A stretch of 64,000 nucleotides of DNA from positions 62,001-126,000 of the forward strand of contig UQYL01000002.1 in the NCBI GenBank assembly GCA_900545365.1, written 5' to 3'. This document shows positions 1 through 9,180 of this stretch, in pieces; within the stretch, counting starts at the first letter, position 1, and every line of letters starts with the position of its first letter. The notes beneath the pieces are model-generated. The model was not told the origin of the DNA, ran no database searches, and saw nothing but the letters and a program-made list of their open reading frames with translations. The stretch comes from an uncultured Dialister sp. Its GTDB lineage: Bacteria; Bacillota; Negativicutes; Veillonellales; Dialisteraceae. A program made the position numbers and the translations under genes.

Positions 1-2
1 CG

Positions 3-1316
3 GCCATTTTCGTGGGTTCTTTCATTTCCATGATCTACCTGCAGTGGAAACTGACTGTGCTGTGTCTCGTCATCGTGCCGATGGTCTCCTTTATTATCAA
101 ATTCTTCGGGAAGAAGCTCCACGCCAGCGGCCGCACGGTGCAGGAACGGCTGGCCGACGTGACCTCGCTCCTCCAGGAAGTCATTCAGGGCGTGCGCATC
201 GTGCGGAGCTTCAACCGCGGAGAATATGAAGAAAAGCGGTTCAGCGCGGTGAATGAGGCGAATTTCAAGGCCAATATCCGCACGATCCGCCAGTCCAGCC
301 AGCTCACACCTTTTGTGGAATTTTTCTCAGCTCTCGCCATTACCGTGATCATCTGGTACGGCGGCATGTCCGTCATCGACGGCGTCATGACGTCAGGCGA
401 GCTGATCGCCTTTCTGATCTACGCCATCAATCTGGCCAATCCGACCCGGCGCATCGCGGAAGCGGTGGGGAACGTGCAGAAATCTCTCGCCGCGGCGGAC
501 CGGGTCTTCGCGACGCTCGATACGAAGCCCGATGTGCAGAATAAACCCGGCGCGGCGGCGCTGACGGTCAGCGAAGGGCGGGTGGAATTCCGCCACGTGG
601 CGTTTTCCTACGAGCCGGGAAATCCGGTGCTCACGGATATTAATTTTACGGCGGAACCCGGCCAGACCGTGGCGATCGTAGGGCCTTCCGGCGCGGGGAA
701 AACGACCATTGCCAATATCCTGCCCCGATTTTACGATGTGACCGGAGGCGAAGTGCTCATTGACGGGACGGACATCCGTGACGTGACGGTGAGCTCCCTT
801 CGGGAACAGATCGGCCTCGTGCCGCAGGATACGCTTCTTTTTAATACGACGATCCGGGAAAACATCCTTTACGGACGGCTTGACGCTTCTGATGAAGAAG
901 TCTGGGAAGCGGTGCGCGCGGCCAATGCGGAGAAATTTATCAAAGAACTGCCGAACGGCATTGAAACAAAAGTAGGCGACCGGGGGCTTGTCCTTTCCGG
1001 CGGGCAGCGTCAGCGCATTGCCATCGCCCGGGCTCTCCTGAAAAATCCGGCGATCCTCATCCTCGATGAAGCGACGTCCGCGCTCGATACGGAGAGCGAG
1101 AAGATCGTGCAGGACGCGCTGGACCGGCTCATGGTGGGCCGCACATCTTTCGTGATTGCGCACCGTCTCTCCACGATACGGAACGCCGATCAGATCCTGG
1201 TCATTAATCACGGCGTCATCGAAGAACGGGGGACGCATGACGAACTGATGGAAAAGGGCGGATTGTATCATGAACTGTACACCATGTCCGCCAGACAGGC
1301 AGAAGGGATGGTCTGA
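3..1316 (+). CDS. msbA: Lipid A export ABC transporter MsbA (5' partial)
   Basis: This is the C-terminal three quarters of a half-size ABC exporter; the reading frame is open from base 3 and the start lies outside the window. Seen: transmembrane segments in roughly the first 160 residues, then an ATPase domain with Walker A GPSGAGKTT, the signature LSGGQRQRIAIARAL, Walker B AILILDEA and the H-loop AHRLSTI. In this family MsbA flips lipid A-core across the inner membrane. The stop overlaps the waaA start (TGATG), and all following genes are lipid A/Kdo genes, which favours MsbA over a generic drug exporter. Confidence 0.88.
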   Translation, partial: AIFVGSFISMIYLQWKLTVLCLVIVPMVSFIIKFFGKKLHASGRTVQERLADVTSLLQEVIQGVRIVRSFNRGEYEEKRFSAVNEANFKANIRTIRQSSQLTPFVEFFSALAITVIIWYGGMSVIDGVMTSGELIAFLIYAINLANPTRRIAEAVGNVQKSLAAADRVFATLDTKPDVQNKPGAAALTVSEGRVEFRHVAFSYEPGNPVLTDINFTAEPGQTVAIVGPSGAGKTTIANILPRFYDVTGGEVLIDGTDIRDVTVSSLREQIGLVPQDTLLFNTTIRENILYGRLDASDEEVWEAVRAANAEKFIKELPNGIETKVGDRGLVLSGGQRQRIAIARALLKNPAILILDEATSALDTESEKIVQDALDRLMVGRTSFVIAHRLSTIRNADQILVINHGVIEERGTHDELMEKGGLYHELYTMSARQAEGMV

Positions 1317-2647
1317 TGTATTGGGTTTATAATATCTGTCTTGTGGCGTACTGGATTCTGCAGATTCCGCTTCTGATCTACCGTCTGATCTTTGAAGAAG
1401 GGTTTTATGACCGGCTGAAACAGAGCGCCGGCGTCATGCCCACTCCGACGCTGGAAAAGATCGCCTATCACAACGCGATCTGGGTGCACGCGGCGTCGGT
1501 GGGCGAGGTCGTCGCGGCCAGCCCCATCGTGAGAGAACTCAAGCGAAAGTATCCCGGCGAGATGGTGGTCGTTTCCGTCGTTACGGCGACAGGCCACAAA
1601 ATGGCGCAGCGCATCATCCCGGAAGCGGACGGGCATATCTTTTTCCCTTTTGACCTGCCGGTCATCACCAGCCGCATCGTCAAGATCGTGGATCCGAAGA
1701 TCATCATTCTGATCGAAACGGAGCTCTGGCCGAATTTCCTCCGCCTCGCGTGGCAGAGGAATATCCCTGTCATGATGATGAACGGACGGATCAGCGACCG
1801 TTCCATGAAGCGGTACTCCCTGATCAAGCCGGTCACGGTCAAAATGCTGAAACAGATCCGCCGTCTGTGCATGCAGTCGTCTTTTGACGCGGAGCACATC
1901 ATGGCGATGGGGGCGGATCCGGATCGGGTCGTCATCACGGGAAATACGAAGTACGATCAGACGTACGCCACGGTTTCCGAGGAAGAAAAGACAGCGCTGA
2001 AAAAGGAATTTCATTTCGATCAGGCCGGGCCGATCATAGTTGCCGGAAGCACGCACAGCGGCGAAGAAGAGATCGTCATGCGCACGTTTAAAAAGGTGCT
2101 GGAGAAATATCCGAATGCCCGGCTGCTGATGGCGGTGCGGGAGATCACCCGGGCTGCCAATGTGAAGGCGCACATCCGCATGCACGGATTTTCCGTGATC
2201 CGCCGTACGGAAATGGGGACAAGCGAAGACAGCGGCAGGCCCCATCAGGTGGTCATTCTCGATACGATCGGCGAGCTTGGGCGCCTTTACAGCCTGGCGG
2301 ATGTGGTTTTCGTAGGCGGCAGCTTTGTCAAGGTGGGCGGCCATAATATCCTGGAGCCCGCCGCGCACGGCAAACCTGTCTTCGTGGGGCCGTATATGTT
2401 TAATTTCAAAGAAATTTTTGAGCTCCTCCAGAAACGGGACGTCTGCATCATGGCGAAAAATGAAGCGGACTTCACAGAAAAGCTCATGGCTCTGCTGGCT
2501 GATAAGGCGCGCATCGCCGATATGGGCAGAAAGGCGCTGGAAGTCGTCCGGGAAAATCAGGGGGCGACCCGGAGAAATATTGAGAATTTTGAAGAGCTGA
2601 TCGGACAGTATCATGTAAAGCTGAAGGAGGCGCCCGATGAGCTTTGA
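1316..2647 (+). CDS. waaA: 3-deoxy-D-manno-octulosonic acid (Kdo) transferase
   Basis: This 443-residue GT30-family enzyme transfers Kdo from CMP-Kdo to the lipid A precursor at the inner membrane. Seen: an N-terminal hydrophobic anchor (about residues 3-25), the GT30 N-domain motif ASVGEVVAASP (about 60-70), and a C-terminal donor-binding segment GGHNILEPAAHGKPVFVGP. Length is typical for the family. The start overlaps the msbA stop by one base, and the 3' end overlaps lpxK by 11 bases, so translation is probably coupled. Whether it adds one or two Kdo residues cannot be read from the sequence. Confidence 0.93.
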   Translation: MYWVYNICLVAYWILQIPLLIYRLIFEEGFYDRLKQSAGVMPTPTLEKIAYHNAIWVHAASVGEVVAASPIVRELKRKYPGEMVVVSVVTATGHKMAQRIIPEADGHIFFPFDLPVITSRIVKIVDPKIIILIETELWPNFLRLAWQRNIPVMMMNGRISDRSMKRYSLIKPVTVKMLKQIRRLCMQSSFDAEHIMAMGADPDRVVITGNTKYDQTYATVSEEEKTALKKEFHFDQAGPIIVAGSTHSGEEEIVMRTFKKVLEKYPNARLLMAVREITRAANVKAHIRMHGFSVIRRTEMGTSEDSGRPHQVVILDTIGELGRLYSLADVVFVGGSFVKVGGHNILEPAAHGKPVFVGPYMFNFKEIFELLQKRDVCIMAKNEADFTEKLMALLADKARIADMGRKALEVVRENQGATRRNIENFEELIGQYHVKLKEAPDEL

Positions 2648-3743
2648 GTCCTATGTGCTCCGTCTGATGGCGGAGGAAGAGCCTGGGATTGCCGGGCGCG
2701 CTGTGCTCAGCGGCCTGGCCCTTCTGGAGAAAGCATACATCCGGGGCGTCGAGAAGAAACGGGCCGGAGACAGCGCCGGGGCGGTGCATGCGGGTATTCC
2801 CGTGATCAGCGTGGGCAATATTACCGCCGGAGGCACCGGAAAGACACCGTGCATCATGTATCTGGCCGCCTGTCTGCAGAAAAAAGGCGCCGTCCCCGCC
2901 ATTCTGACGCGGGGATATCGCGGAGGGCTTGAGAAAAAAGGCGGGATCGTATCGGACAGGACATCTATCCGAGTCACGCAGGAAGAAGCAGGCGACGAGC
3001 CCTTCATGATGGCGAGAAAGCTGCCCGGCGTGCCTGTCATCGCTGGGAGAGACCGCACGGTCTCGGCGGCGGCGGCCAAAGCGCTCGGCGCGGATGTGCT
3101 CCTGCTGGACGACGGGTTTCAGTACTGGAAACTGGCGAGAGATCTGGATATCGTCCTGATCGACAGCACGAATCCTTTCGGCGGCGGGCGGGTGCTGCCG
3201 AGAGGTCTTTTGAGGGAACCCATGGAAGCGCTGGCTCGGGCAGGTCTCTTTATCCTGACAAAAGCGGGACAGACAAACGGAACTGAACGGGAAAAAATAC
3301 GGAAAGAAATTCAGCAATACAATCCCTGCGCGGCGGTTATTGAGGCCGATCATGCGCCGAAAAGTCTGATACCGATCGGGGAGTGGCCGAAAGTCAGGCC
3401 GCTTTCCGAACTGCCGGCGCGCAGCGTGTTCCTGCTCTCCGGTATCGGCAATCCCGGCGCCTTCCGCAGGACTGCGGAGGAAGCGGGGCTGGATGTCAGG
3501 GGAAGCATGGCGCTTCCCGATCATCACGGCTATGCGGAAGAAGATCTGCGGAAAGCCGCGGCCGAAGCGGAAGCGTGCGGCGCGGAATGCATCGTCATTA
3601 CGGAAAAAGACGCGGTAAAAATAAAGGAACATCTGCATTGGAACGGCGCCGGGGCCGTGCCGGTCTATGTTCTCGGCATTGAAATGACCTTCTCCGGAGA
3701 CGGGGAAGACATATTTATAAAAACAGTGGAGGATATTTTATGA
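2637..3743 (+). CDS. lpxK: Tetraacyldisaccharide 4'-kinase LpxK
   Basis: LpxK phosphorylates the 4' position of the lipid A disaccharide. The 368-residue product carries the P-loop segment SVGNITAGGTGKTP near residues 55-68 and the downstream motif LDDGFQYWKLARDLDIVLID typical of LpxK, followed by a C-terminal segment with ITEKDAVK. The start is set by AAGGAGG just upstream, inside the end of waaA. It overlaps kdsB by four bases (ATGA-type junction). An N-terminal amphipathic/hydrophobic stretch fits the known membrane association. Confidence 0.92.
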   Translation: MSFESYVLRLMAEEEPGIAGRAVLSGLALLEKAYIRGVEKKRAGDSAGAVHAGIPVISVGNITAGGTGKTPCIMYLAACLQKKGAVPAILTRGYRGGLEKKGGIVSDRTSIRVTQEEAGDEPFMMARKLPGVPVIAGRDRTVSAAAAKALGADVLLLDDGFQYWKLARDLDIVLIDSTNPFGGGRVLPRGLLREPMEALARAGLFILTKAGQTNGTEREKIRKEIQQYNPCAAVIEADHAPKSLIPIGEWPKVRPLSELPARSVFLLSGIGNPGAFRRTAEEAGLDVRGSMALPDHHGYAEEDLRKAAAEAEACGAECIVITEKDAVKIKEHLHWNGAGAVPVYVLGIEMTFSGDGEDIFIKTVEDIL

Positions 3744-4474
3744 AAATTGCATGCATCATTCCTTCGCGATATGAATCAACGCGGCTTCCGGGGAAACCGT
3801 TGCGGATGATCCACGGGAAAACGCTGATCCGCCGTGTCTATGAACGGGCGGTCATGGCGAAAGTGCCCGATGCTGTGCTGGTCGCGACAGATCATGCGGC
3901 CATAGAAGAAGAAGTCCGCCGTTTCGGAGGCATGCCGGTCATGACGTCTCCCGCATGCCCGACGGGAACAGACCGCCTGGCGGAAGTCATCCAGCAGTAT
4001 CCCGATTTCGACATCATCGTCAATGTTCAGGGCGACGAGCCGATGATCGATCCCGATGTGATCGACAGGCTGGCGCTCCTTCTGAAAGATCATCCGGAAC
4101 TGGATATGGCGACAGCGGCAGTGCCGCTTGCGGAAGAGGAATATGACGATCCCGCGGCGGTCAAGGTCGTGGTGAACCGGAAAGGGGAAGCCCTCTATTT
4201 TTCCCGGTCCCTGATTCCGTATCCGCGGAACGGCTTTGCCGCGGAGCCGCTGAAACATGTGGGCATTTATGCATATAGAAAAGATTTTCTGGCTGCTTAC
4301 GCGAAAATGGAGCAGACGCCTTTGGAAAAAACAGAATCTCTGGAACAGCTCCGCGCGCTGGAGATGGGATACAGGATCGGCGTGATCCGCGAGGAGACAC
4401 CGGGCATCGGCATTGACACGGAAGAAGATTTGAAAAGAGCGGAAGAATATTTTGAAAGGGTGGAGAGAGAATGA
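3740..4474 (+). CDS. kdsB: CMP-Kdo synthetase (3-deoxy-manno-octulosonate cytidylyltransferase)
   Basis: KdsB activates Kdo with CTP to give CMP-Kdo, the donor used by WaaA. The 244-residue protein opens with the nucleotidyltransferase signature IPSRYESTRLPGKPL and has the conserved VQGDEPMID (about residues 95-103) and GIYAYRKDFL. Length matches the family (about 245-250). A GGAGG box lies 9 bases before the ATG, and the 3' end overlaps kdsA by four bases. Confidence 0.95.
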   Translation: MKIACIIPSRYESTRLPGKPLRMIHGKTLIRRVYERAVMAKVPDAVLVATDHAAIEEEVRRFGGMPVMTSPACPTGTDRLAEVIQQYPDFDIIVNVQGDEPMIDPDVIDRLALLLKDHPELDMATAAVPLAEEEYDDPAAVKVVVNRKGEALYFSRSLIPYPRNGFAAEPLKHVGIYAYRKDFLAAYAKMEQTPLEKTESLEQLRALEMGYRIGVIREETPGIGIDTEEDLKRAEEYFERVERE

Positions 4475-5292
4475 AAACGATCCAGGTAGGAAATCTGACA
4501 CTTGACGGAAGCCGTCTGTTCCTGATCGCGGGCCCCTGCGTCATTGAAGGCTATGAGCGTACGCTCATGATCGGAAGAGAAGTCAAGAAAATCTGTGAAA
4601 AGCTCGGAGTTCAGTACATTTTCAAAGCGTCTTATGATAAAGCGAATCGGTCTTCGTTCCATTCCTTCCGCGGGCCGGGCCTGGAAAAGGGACTGGAAAT
4701 TTTGCAGGCAATCAAAGAAGAGCTGCAGGTGCCGGTCCTTTCCGACGTACACGACGTGACGCAGCTCGACGCGGCGGCAAAAGTGCTGGATATGATCCAG
4801 ATCCCGGCCTTTCTCTGCCGCCAGACCGATCTTGTCTACGGCGCGGCAAAGACGGGCAAACCGGTCAATGTGAAAAAAGGCCAGTTCATGGCTCCGGAAG
4901 ACATGAAAAATGTCATTGAAAAAATGGAAGAAGCGGGAAATCAGAATCTGGCCGTCACGGAAAGAGGCGCGAGCTTCGGCTATCACAATCTGGTCGTGGA
5001 TATGCGTTCTTTTCCCATCATGCGGCAGTTCGGCTATCCGGTGATCTTCGACGCGACGCACAGCGTGCAGCTGCCCGGCGGCAACGGGACTTCCACCGGC
5101 GGACAGAGGGAATTTATTCCTTACCTGGCGCGGGCCGCGGCGGCGTCCGGCGTGGACGGCTTCTTCATGGAAGTGCACGACAATCCGCCGGAAGGGCTGT
5201 CTGATTCCACAAACATGCTGTATCTGTCCTCGCTGGAAGATCTGCTGAAAGATCTGATCGCCATTGACAATGTCGTGAAAAAAAGAGGATGA
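4471..5292 (+). CDS. kdsA: Kdo-8-phosphate synthase
   Basis: KdsA condenses phosphoenolpyruvate with D-arabinose 5-phosphate to Kdo-8-P. The 273-residue protein shows the DAHP/KDO8P synthase fold motifs IAGPCVIE (residues 18-25), FKASYDKANRSS, and the late DATHSVQLPGG segment. The motif LCRQTDL includes the conserved substrate-binding Arg. An N...C residue at the metal position (GPCVIE Cys) points to the metal-dependent subclass, but this is an inference. A 158-base gap follows before kdsD. Confidence 0.95.
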   Translation: MKTIQVGNLTLDGSRLFLIAGPCVIEGYERTLMIGREVKKICEKLGVQYIFKASYDKANRSSFHSFRGPGLEKGLEILQAIKEELQVPVLSDVHDVTQLDAAAKVLDMIQIPAFLCRQTDLVYGAAKTGKPVNVKKGQFMAPEDMKNVIEKMEEAGNQNLAVTERGASFGYHNLVVDMRSFPIMRQFGYPVIFDATHSVQLPGGNGTSTGGQREFIPYLARAAAASGVDGFFMEVHDNPPEGLSDSTNMLYLSSLEDLLKDLIAIDNVVKKRG

Positions 5293-5341
5293 TTTTCCGC
5301 GGGATAAGGAACAATGCAGATGAATCGTTTCAAATTTCATG

Positions 5342-5347
5342 TATAAT
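5342..5347 (+). promoter_or_regulatory. Candidate sigma-A -10 box upstream of kdsD
   Basis: A perfect TATAAT lies in the only sizeable gap of the LPS operon (5293-5450). The -35 region 17 bases upstream is poor, so this is a weak or activator-dependent candidate. It would allow kdsD and the downstream lpt genes to be transcribed separately from msbA-kdsA. Confidence 0.4.
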
Positions 5348-5450
5348 ATGAATATGGGATTTTTAGAAATAAATTTCCCGATTTATGATGCGGAAAAACG
5401 GAAGATCCTTTTAAGAGGGTTCATCTGATTGACAATAAGCAGGAGGCGTC

Positions 5451-6422
5451 ATGTCTGTTCTGGATATTGCGGCGCAGGTGCTCAGAGATGAGGCGGCGGC
5501 CGTTCTTGACCTTGTAGATAAACTGGACGGGGAATTTGAAAAGGCGGTGAAGCTGATCGATGATTCTCAGGGCCGCGTCATACTGACGGGAATGGGCAAA
5601 TCCGGCCATATCGCGAGGAAAGTGGCGGCCACCATGGCAAGTACTGGGACGCCGGCGTTCTTTCTTCATCCGGCGGAAGCGATCCACGGCGATCTCGGCA
5701 TGGTGACAAGAGCCGATGTGGTGATCGCGTATTCCAACAGCGGGGAAACGGCGGAAGTCGTCAATATCCTGCCGTCGGTCCGGCGCATCGGAGCTAAGCT
5801 CATCGCCATCGTCGGAAAGACAGAATCCACGCTCGCGAAAAATGCGGACGCCGTACTGGACGCAGGCGTCAAGAAAGAAGCGGGGATGCTCGGCCTTGCG
5901 CCGACGAATTCGACGACGGCGGCGCTGGCGCTCGGCGATGCGCTGGCTATCAGCCTCATGGAAGAGCATCATTTTACGGCGGATCAGTTTGCCGTATTCC
6001 ATCCCGGAGGATCTCTCGGGAAAAGGCTCCTCATGACCGTGGAGATGGCCATGCATAAAGGAGAGGACAATCCGGTTATTCTGGAGACGGCGTCTGTAAA
6101 AGACGCGCTCTTTGTGATGACTGATAAAGGGCTGGGTGCTGTCAGCGTGGTGGACGGAGCGGGACAGCTGAAAGGCCTGATGACCGACGGCGATGTGCGC
6201 CGCGGACTGAATCAGGGCACAGATTTCCTGAATCATCCCGTGGGAGAGGTGATGACGGCGCATCCGCTGGTCATTACGCAGGGCAAACTGGCGGCGGAGG
6301 CTCTCCATCTGATGGATGAGCACCGGCCCCATCCGATCACTGTCCTGCCTGTAGTCGATGAAAACGGCCGGTCCGTAGGCATGATCCACGTGACGGATCT
6401 GCTGCGGCAGGGAGTCATGTAA
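5451..6422 (+). CDS. kdsD: D-arabinose-5-phosphate isomerase (SIS + CBS domains)
   Basis: It converts ribulose 5-phosphate to arabinose 5-phosphate, the substrate of KdsA. The 323-residue protein has an N-terminal SIS domain with GMGKSGHIARKVA (about 45-57), HPAEAIHGDLGMV and SNSGETAEV, followed by two CBS domains from about residue 205 (VKDALFVMTDKGLGAVSVVD; VMTAHPLVI). Domain order and length match KdsD/KpsF. AGGAGG lies 6 bases before the ATG. The stop overlaps the kdsC start. Confidence 0.94.
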   Translation: MSVLDIAAQVLRDEAAAVLDLVDKLDGEFEKAVKLIDDSQGRVILTGMGKSGHIARKVAATMASTGTPAFFLHPAEAIHGDLGMVTRADVVIAYSNSGETAEVVNILPSVRRIGAKLIAIVGKTESTLAKNADAVLDAGVKKEAGMLGLAPTNSTTAALALGDALAISLMEEHHFTADQFAVFHPGGSLGKRLLMTVEMAMHKGEDNPVILETASVKDALFVMTDKGLGAVSVVDGAGQLKGLMTDGDVRRGLNQGTDFLNHPVGEVMTAHPLVITQGKLAAEALHLMDEHRPHPITVLPVVDENGRSVGMIHVTDLLRQGVM

Positions 6423-6952
6423 TGAGCGGGAGATCGATCCGCCTCATCGCTTTTGATGTGGACGGGACGCTCACTCCGGGCACGCTGACGATCGGTGCGG
6501 CCGGCGAAATTTTTAAAGTATTTTACGCGAAAGACGGCCTGGCCATTTCTCTGGCGCATAAACTGGGGTATGTTACGGGCTTGGTCACCGGACGGACGTC
6601 GGAAGCTGTGGAAAAGCGCCGTGAAGAACTGCATATGGATTTTGCAGTGATGGGCGCGGCGGACAAGATCGCGGTTATGGAAGAGATTCAGAAGCAGTAC
6701 GGGATCTCTTGGGAAGAAACGGCGTACATGGGCGATGATCTCAATGATCTGGCCGTGCTGGGAAGAGCGGGCCTTGGCGGCGCGCCTTCCGACGGCGCGG
6801 AAGAAGTCAAGCAGGCAGCCGGCTTCATTTCCCGCTTTCCCGGCGGCAGGGGCGCTGCGAGGGAATTTATTGAATACATTCTGAAAAGAGAGGGGCGCTG
6901 GGAGGAAGCTCTGGCGCTTTTCCGTGAAGAAAAGATCGCAGCAAAACAGTAG
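6422..6952 (+). CDS. kdsC: Kdo-8-phosphate phosphatase (HAD family)
   Basis: KdsC hydrolyses Kdo-8-P to Kdo. The 176-residue protein is a HAD phosphatase without a cap domain: motif I FDVDGTLTPG (residues 10-19), the conserved KDGLAISL segment, motif II TGRTS, and motif IV GDDLNDLAVL. These are characteristic of the KdsC/YrbI tetrameric subgroup. It is directly coupled to kdsD (TAATG). Confidence 0.93.
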   Translation: MSGRSIRLIAFDVDGTLTPGTLTIGAAGEIFKVFYAKDGLAISLAHKLGYVTGLVTGRTSEAVEKRREELHMDFAVMGAADKIAVMEEIQKQYGISWEETAYMGDDLNDLAVLGRAGLGGAPSDGAEEVKQAAGFISRFPGGRGAAREFIEYILKREGRWEEALALFREEKIAAKQ

Positions 6953-6983
6953 AGCTGCGCTTTTGGCAGGTAGAGGAATCAGT

Positions 6984-7916
6984 ATGTCAGGTCATATCAG
7001 ATATGCAGTTTTGAAGGGAATCAGCAATCTTCTGTGCCGGTGTTCCTATGACAGGATATTGTCCATCGGCGCCTTTTTGGGGCCCCTTGTCATGAACCGC
7101 ATCGGGAAGCAGAAACGGCGCGGGCTGGAGCAGATCAAAATGGGGCTCCGGTGCGGCGACGATGAGGCGGAGCGCATTCTTCAGCGGGTATACAGGAATA
7201 TCGGGATGTCTGTGATGGAAATGCTGTATATGCCGCGGCTGGTAAGGGAAAAAGATCACATCAATGATTATGTGCGCATCGAGCATCCAGAATATCTGGA
7301 AGCGGCCTATGCGGAAGGGAAAGGAATTGTCGGCCTTACGGCGCATATCGGCAACTGGGAATGGCTGGGCGCGGGGCTCGCTCTGCACGGCTACCCCACG
7401 TCGGCGATCGGCAAAAAACAGGCTGATGACGCGCTGATGAAGATCATCAACGATTACCGCGCGCAGGCGGGGCAGCATATCTATCTGACTGGGACGGGCG
7501 GTTATGAAATGATCGCGGCGGCGCGGGCCATGAAGAAAAATCATATTCTCGGCTTTCTTTCCGACAAGGACGGCGGGAAAGCGGGCATCCCCGTATGGTT
7601 CATGAATCGGATATTTTCTTTCCCGCAGGGGCCGGCGGTCTTTGCGAAAAAATTCAAAGCGCCGATTCTGCCGATATTTATTACGAGGGATGAAGATCTC
7701 CGCCATACGATCCGTCTGGGGAAACCGTTCCATTTTGAAGAAACGGACGATAAGGATGAGGAGCTGATCCGTAATTCGCAGAAAATGGCGGAGATCATGG
7801 AGGATTTCATCAAGGAATATCCCTATGACTGGATGTGGTTCCAGCATCTTTTCTGGACAGAGCCGGAAAAGATCAAAATGCTGCGTGAGATGAAGGAAAA
7901 AGGGAAAATACTATGA
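6984..7916 (+). CDS. Lipid A biosynthesis acyltransferase (LpxL/HtrB family)
   Basis: This is a membrane-bound lysophospholipid acyltransferase-like protein of about 310 residues that adds secondary acyl chains to Kdo-lipid A. Seen: the catalytic H-x4-E motif in TAHIGNWEWLG and a conserved segment SDKDGGKAGIPVWF. I chose the ATG at 6984 because a GAGG box precedes it. An in-frame ATG at 6924 would give 20 more residues and a 29-base overlap with kdsC. Only one such acyltransferase lies in the window, so which acyl position it serves is unknown. Its stop overlaps the lptC start. Confidence 0.88.
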   Translation: MSGHIRYAVLKGISNLLCRCSYDRILSIGAFLGPLVMNRIGKQKRRGLEQIKMGLRCGDDEAERILQRVYRNIGMSVMEMLYMPRLVREKDHINDYVRIEHPEYLEAAYAEGKGIVGLTAHIGNWEWLGAGLALHGYPTSAIGKKQADDALMKIINDYRAQAGQHIYLTGTGGYEMIAAARAMKKNHILGFLSDKDGGKAGIPVWFMNRIFSFPQGPAVFAKKFKAPILPIFITRDEDLRHTIRLGKPFHFEETDDKDEELIRNSQKMAEIMEDFIKEYPYDWMWFQHLFWTEPEKIKMLREMKEKGKIL

Positions 7917-8446
7917 ATAAACGGTGGGTGATGGGCGCAGCCGTTCTTGCCGTGATGGCAGGGCTGTATTTCCTCTTTGCGGAGCCCGGCGGCGGAGAGG
8001 GAAGCGCGGTATCTGTACCGGCCATGGAATTTTCCGATTCAGAGATCCATGAGCTGCAGGACGGGCAGGTCGTATGGAAGCTGAAAGCCGGTCATGTGGC
8101 GCTGGGGGCGGATAAAAATACGGCGCAGCTCACCGATATAGAAGGCTATTTTAAAAACGAAGATATGGAACTTCAGATCCGGGCGGAGCGCGGCGAGGCG
8201 AAACGTGCGGAAAAGACGCTCTATTTGGAAGGAAATATCGAAGGGAGAACGGCGGACGGCGCTGTTCTCCATGCGGAAAATCTGACGTATGACGGCAAGA
8301 CAGGCCGATTGTCTTCCAGCAGTCGGTTCACCGCGGAAAAAGACGGAAAAATTCTCACTGCGGATTCCTTTATTGCCGACAGGGTCCTGCAGCGGATAGA
8401 AGCCAGAGGGAATGCACGGCTGGCGGAGAAAGGGGACGCGCAATGA
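7913..8446 (+). CDS. lptC: LPS export protein LptC
   Basis: The 177-residue protein has a single N-terminal membrane anchor (residues 4-22), then a periplasmic domain resembling the LptC/OstA beta-jellyroll (segments such as MEFSDSEIHELQDGQVVWKL and LTYDGKTGRLSSSSRF). In known systems LptC bridges the LptB2FG extractor and LptA. Its place immediately before lptA and lptB supports the call; sequence conservation in LptC is low. Confidence 0.85.
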   Translation: MNKRWVMGAAVLAVMAGLYFLFAEPGGGEGSAVSVPAMEFSDSEIHELQDGQVVWKLKAGHVALGADKNTAQLTDIEGYFKNEDMELQIRAERGEAKRAEKTLYLEGNIEGRTADGAVLHAENLTYDGKTGRLSSSSRFTAEKDGKILTADSFIADRVLQRIEARGNARLAEKGDAQ

Positions 8447-9168
8447 AACTTTTATATGCGGCGGCGGCAGCGCTTTTGATCGGTGCCTGCGGCGCGGGCA
8501 CAGCGGCGGCAGACGATATCAGTGCAGATGTGCTGACGTATGACGGCGCGGCAAAAGTCGCGACGGCGGAAGGAAATGTGGTTATTCACGCCGATGAAGG
8601 CGCGACCATGACGGGAGCCAGTGGAGAATATCATTTTTCCGACGGCTCGGCCTATCTGACCGGCGGCGTACATTATGAAAAAGGCGCCCGCGTCATGACA
8701 GCAGATACTGTACACATGCTGGGCGATAAGACGGTCCGGGGTACGGGGAATGTAGATCTCTATGACGGGGAGACGGAACGGTCGCTCCGCGGGGAGACGG
8801 TCACATACAATCAGGATACGGGATACAGCCTGGTGGAAGGAAACGCGTTTGTTTCCACGCCTGACGGCAGCCTGACGGCGCCGAGGATAGAAGGAAACGC
8901 CAAGGAGATCCGTTTCACTGCGTCCGGCGGTGTGCAGTTCCAGAGCGATGTACATCAGCTGACCGGTTCCGGGGATCAGGCTGTGTATACGAAATCCCCG
9001 AATGCCGACGATGGGAAAGTGGTGCTTACAGGGAACGCGCAGGCCGTACAGAACGGCAATGCCTTCCAGGGACCGGAACTCGTTTTCCGCCTGTCGGATA
9101 ATTATGTAGAAACCAAAGGACGGAGCACGCTGGTCATCACGAATACATCCGGAGCGTCCGGGGAATAA
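8443..9168 (+). CDS. lptA: LptA/OstA-domain LPS transport protein
   Basis: The 241-residue protein has an N-terminal signal sequence and a repeating beta-jellyroll pattern (ISADVLTYDGAAKVATAEGNV, then YHFSDGSAYLTGG) typical of OstA domains that form the periplasmic LPS bridge. The signal ends in LLIGAC, so a weak lipobox is possible, whereas classical LptA is soluble. It is longer than E. coli LptA (185 residues). It overlaps lptC by four bases and precedes lptB by 12. Confidence 0.85.
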   Translation: MKLLYAAAAALLIGACGAGTAAADDISADVLTYDGAAKVATAEGNVVIHADEGATMTGASGEYHFSDGSAYLTGGVHYEKGARVMTADTVHMLGDKTVRGTGNVDLYDGETERSLRGETVTYNQDTGYSLVEGNAFVSTPDGSLTAPRIEGNAKEIRFTASGGVQFQSDVHQLTGSGDQAVYTKSPNADDGKVVLTGNAQAVQNGNAFQGPELVFRLSDNYVETKGRSTLVITNTSGASGE

Positions 9169-9180
9169 CGGGAGATACGC

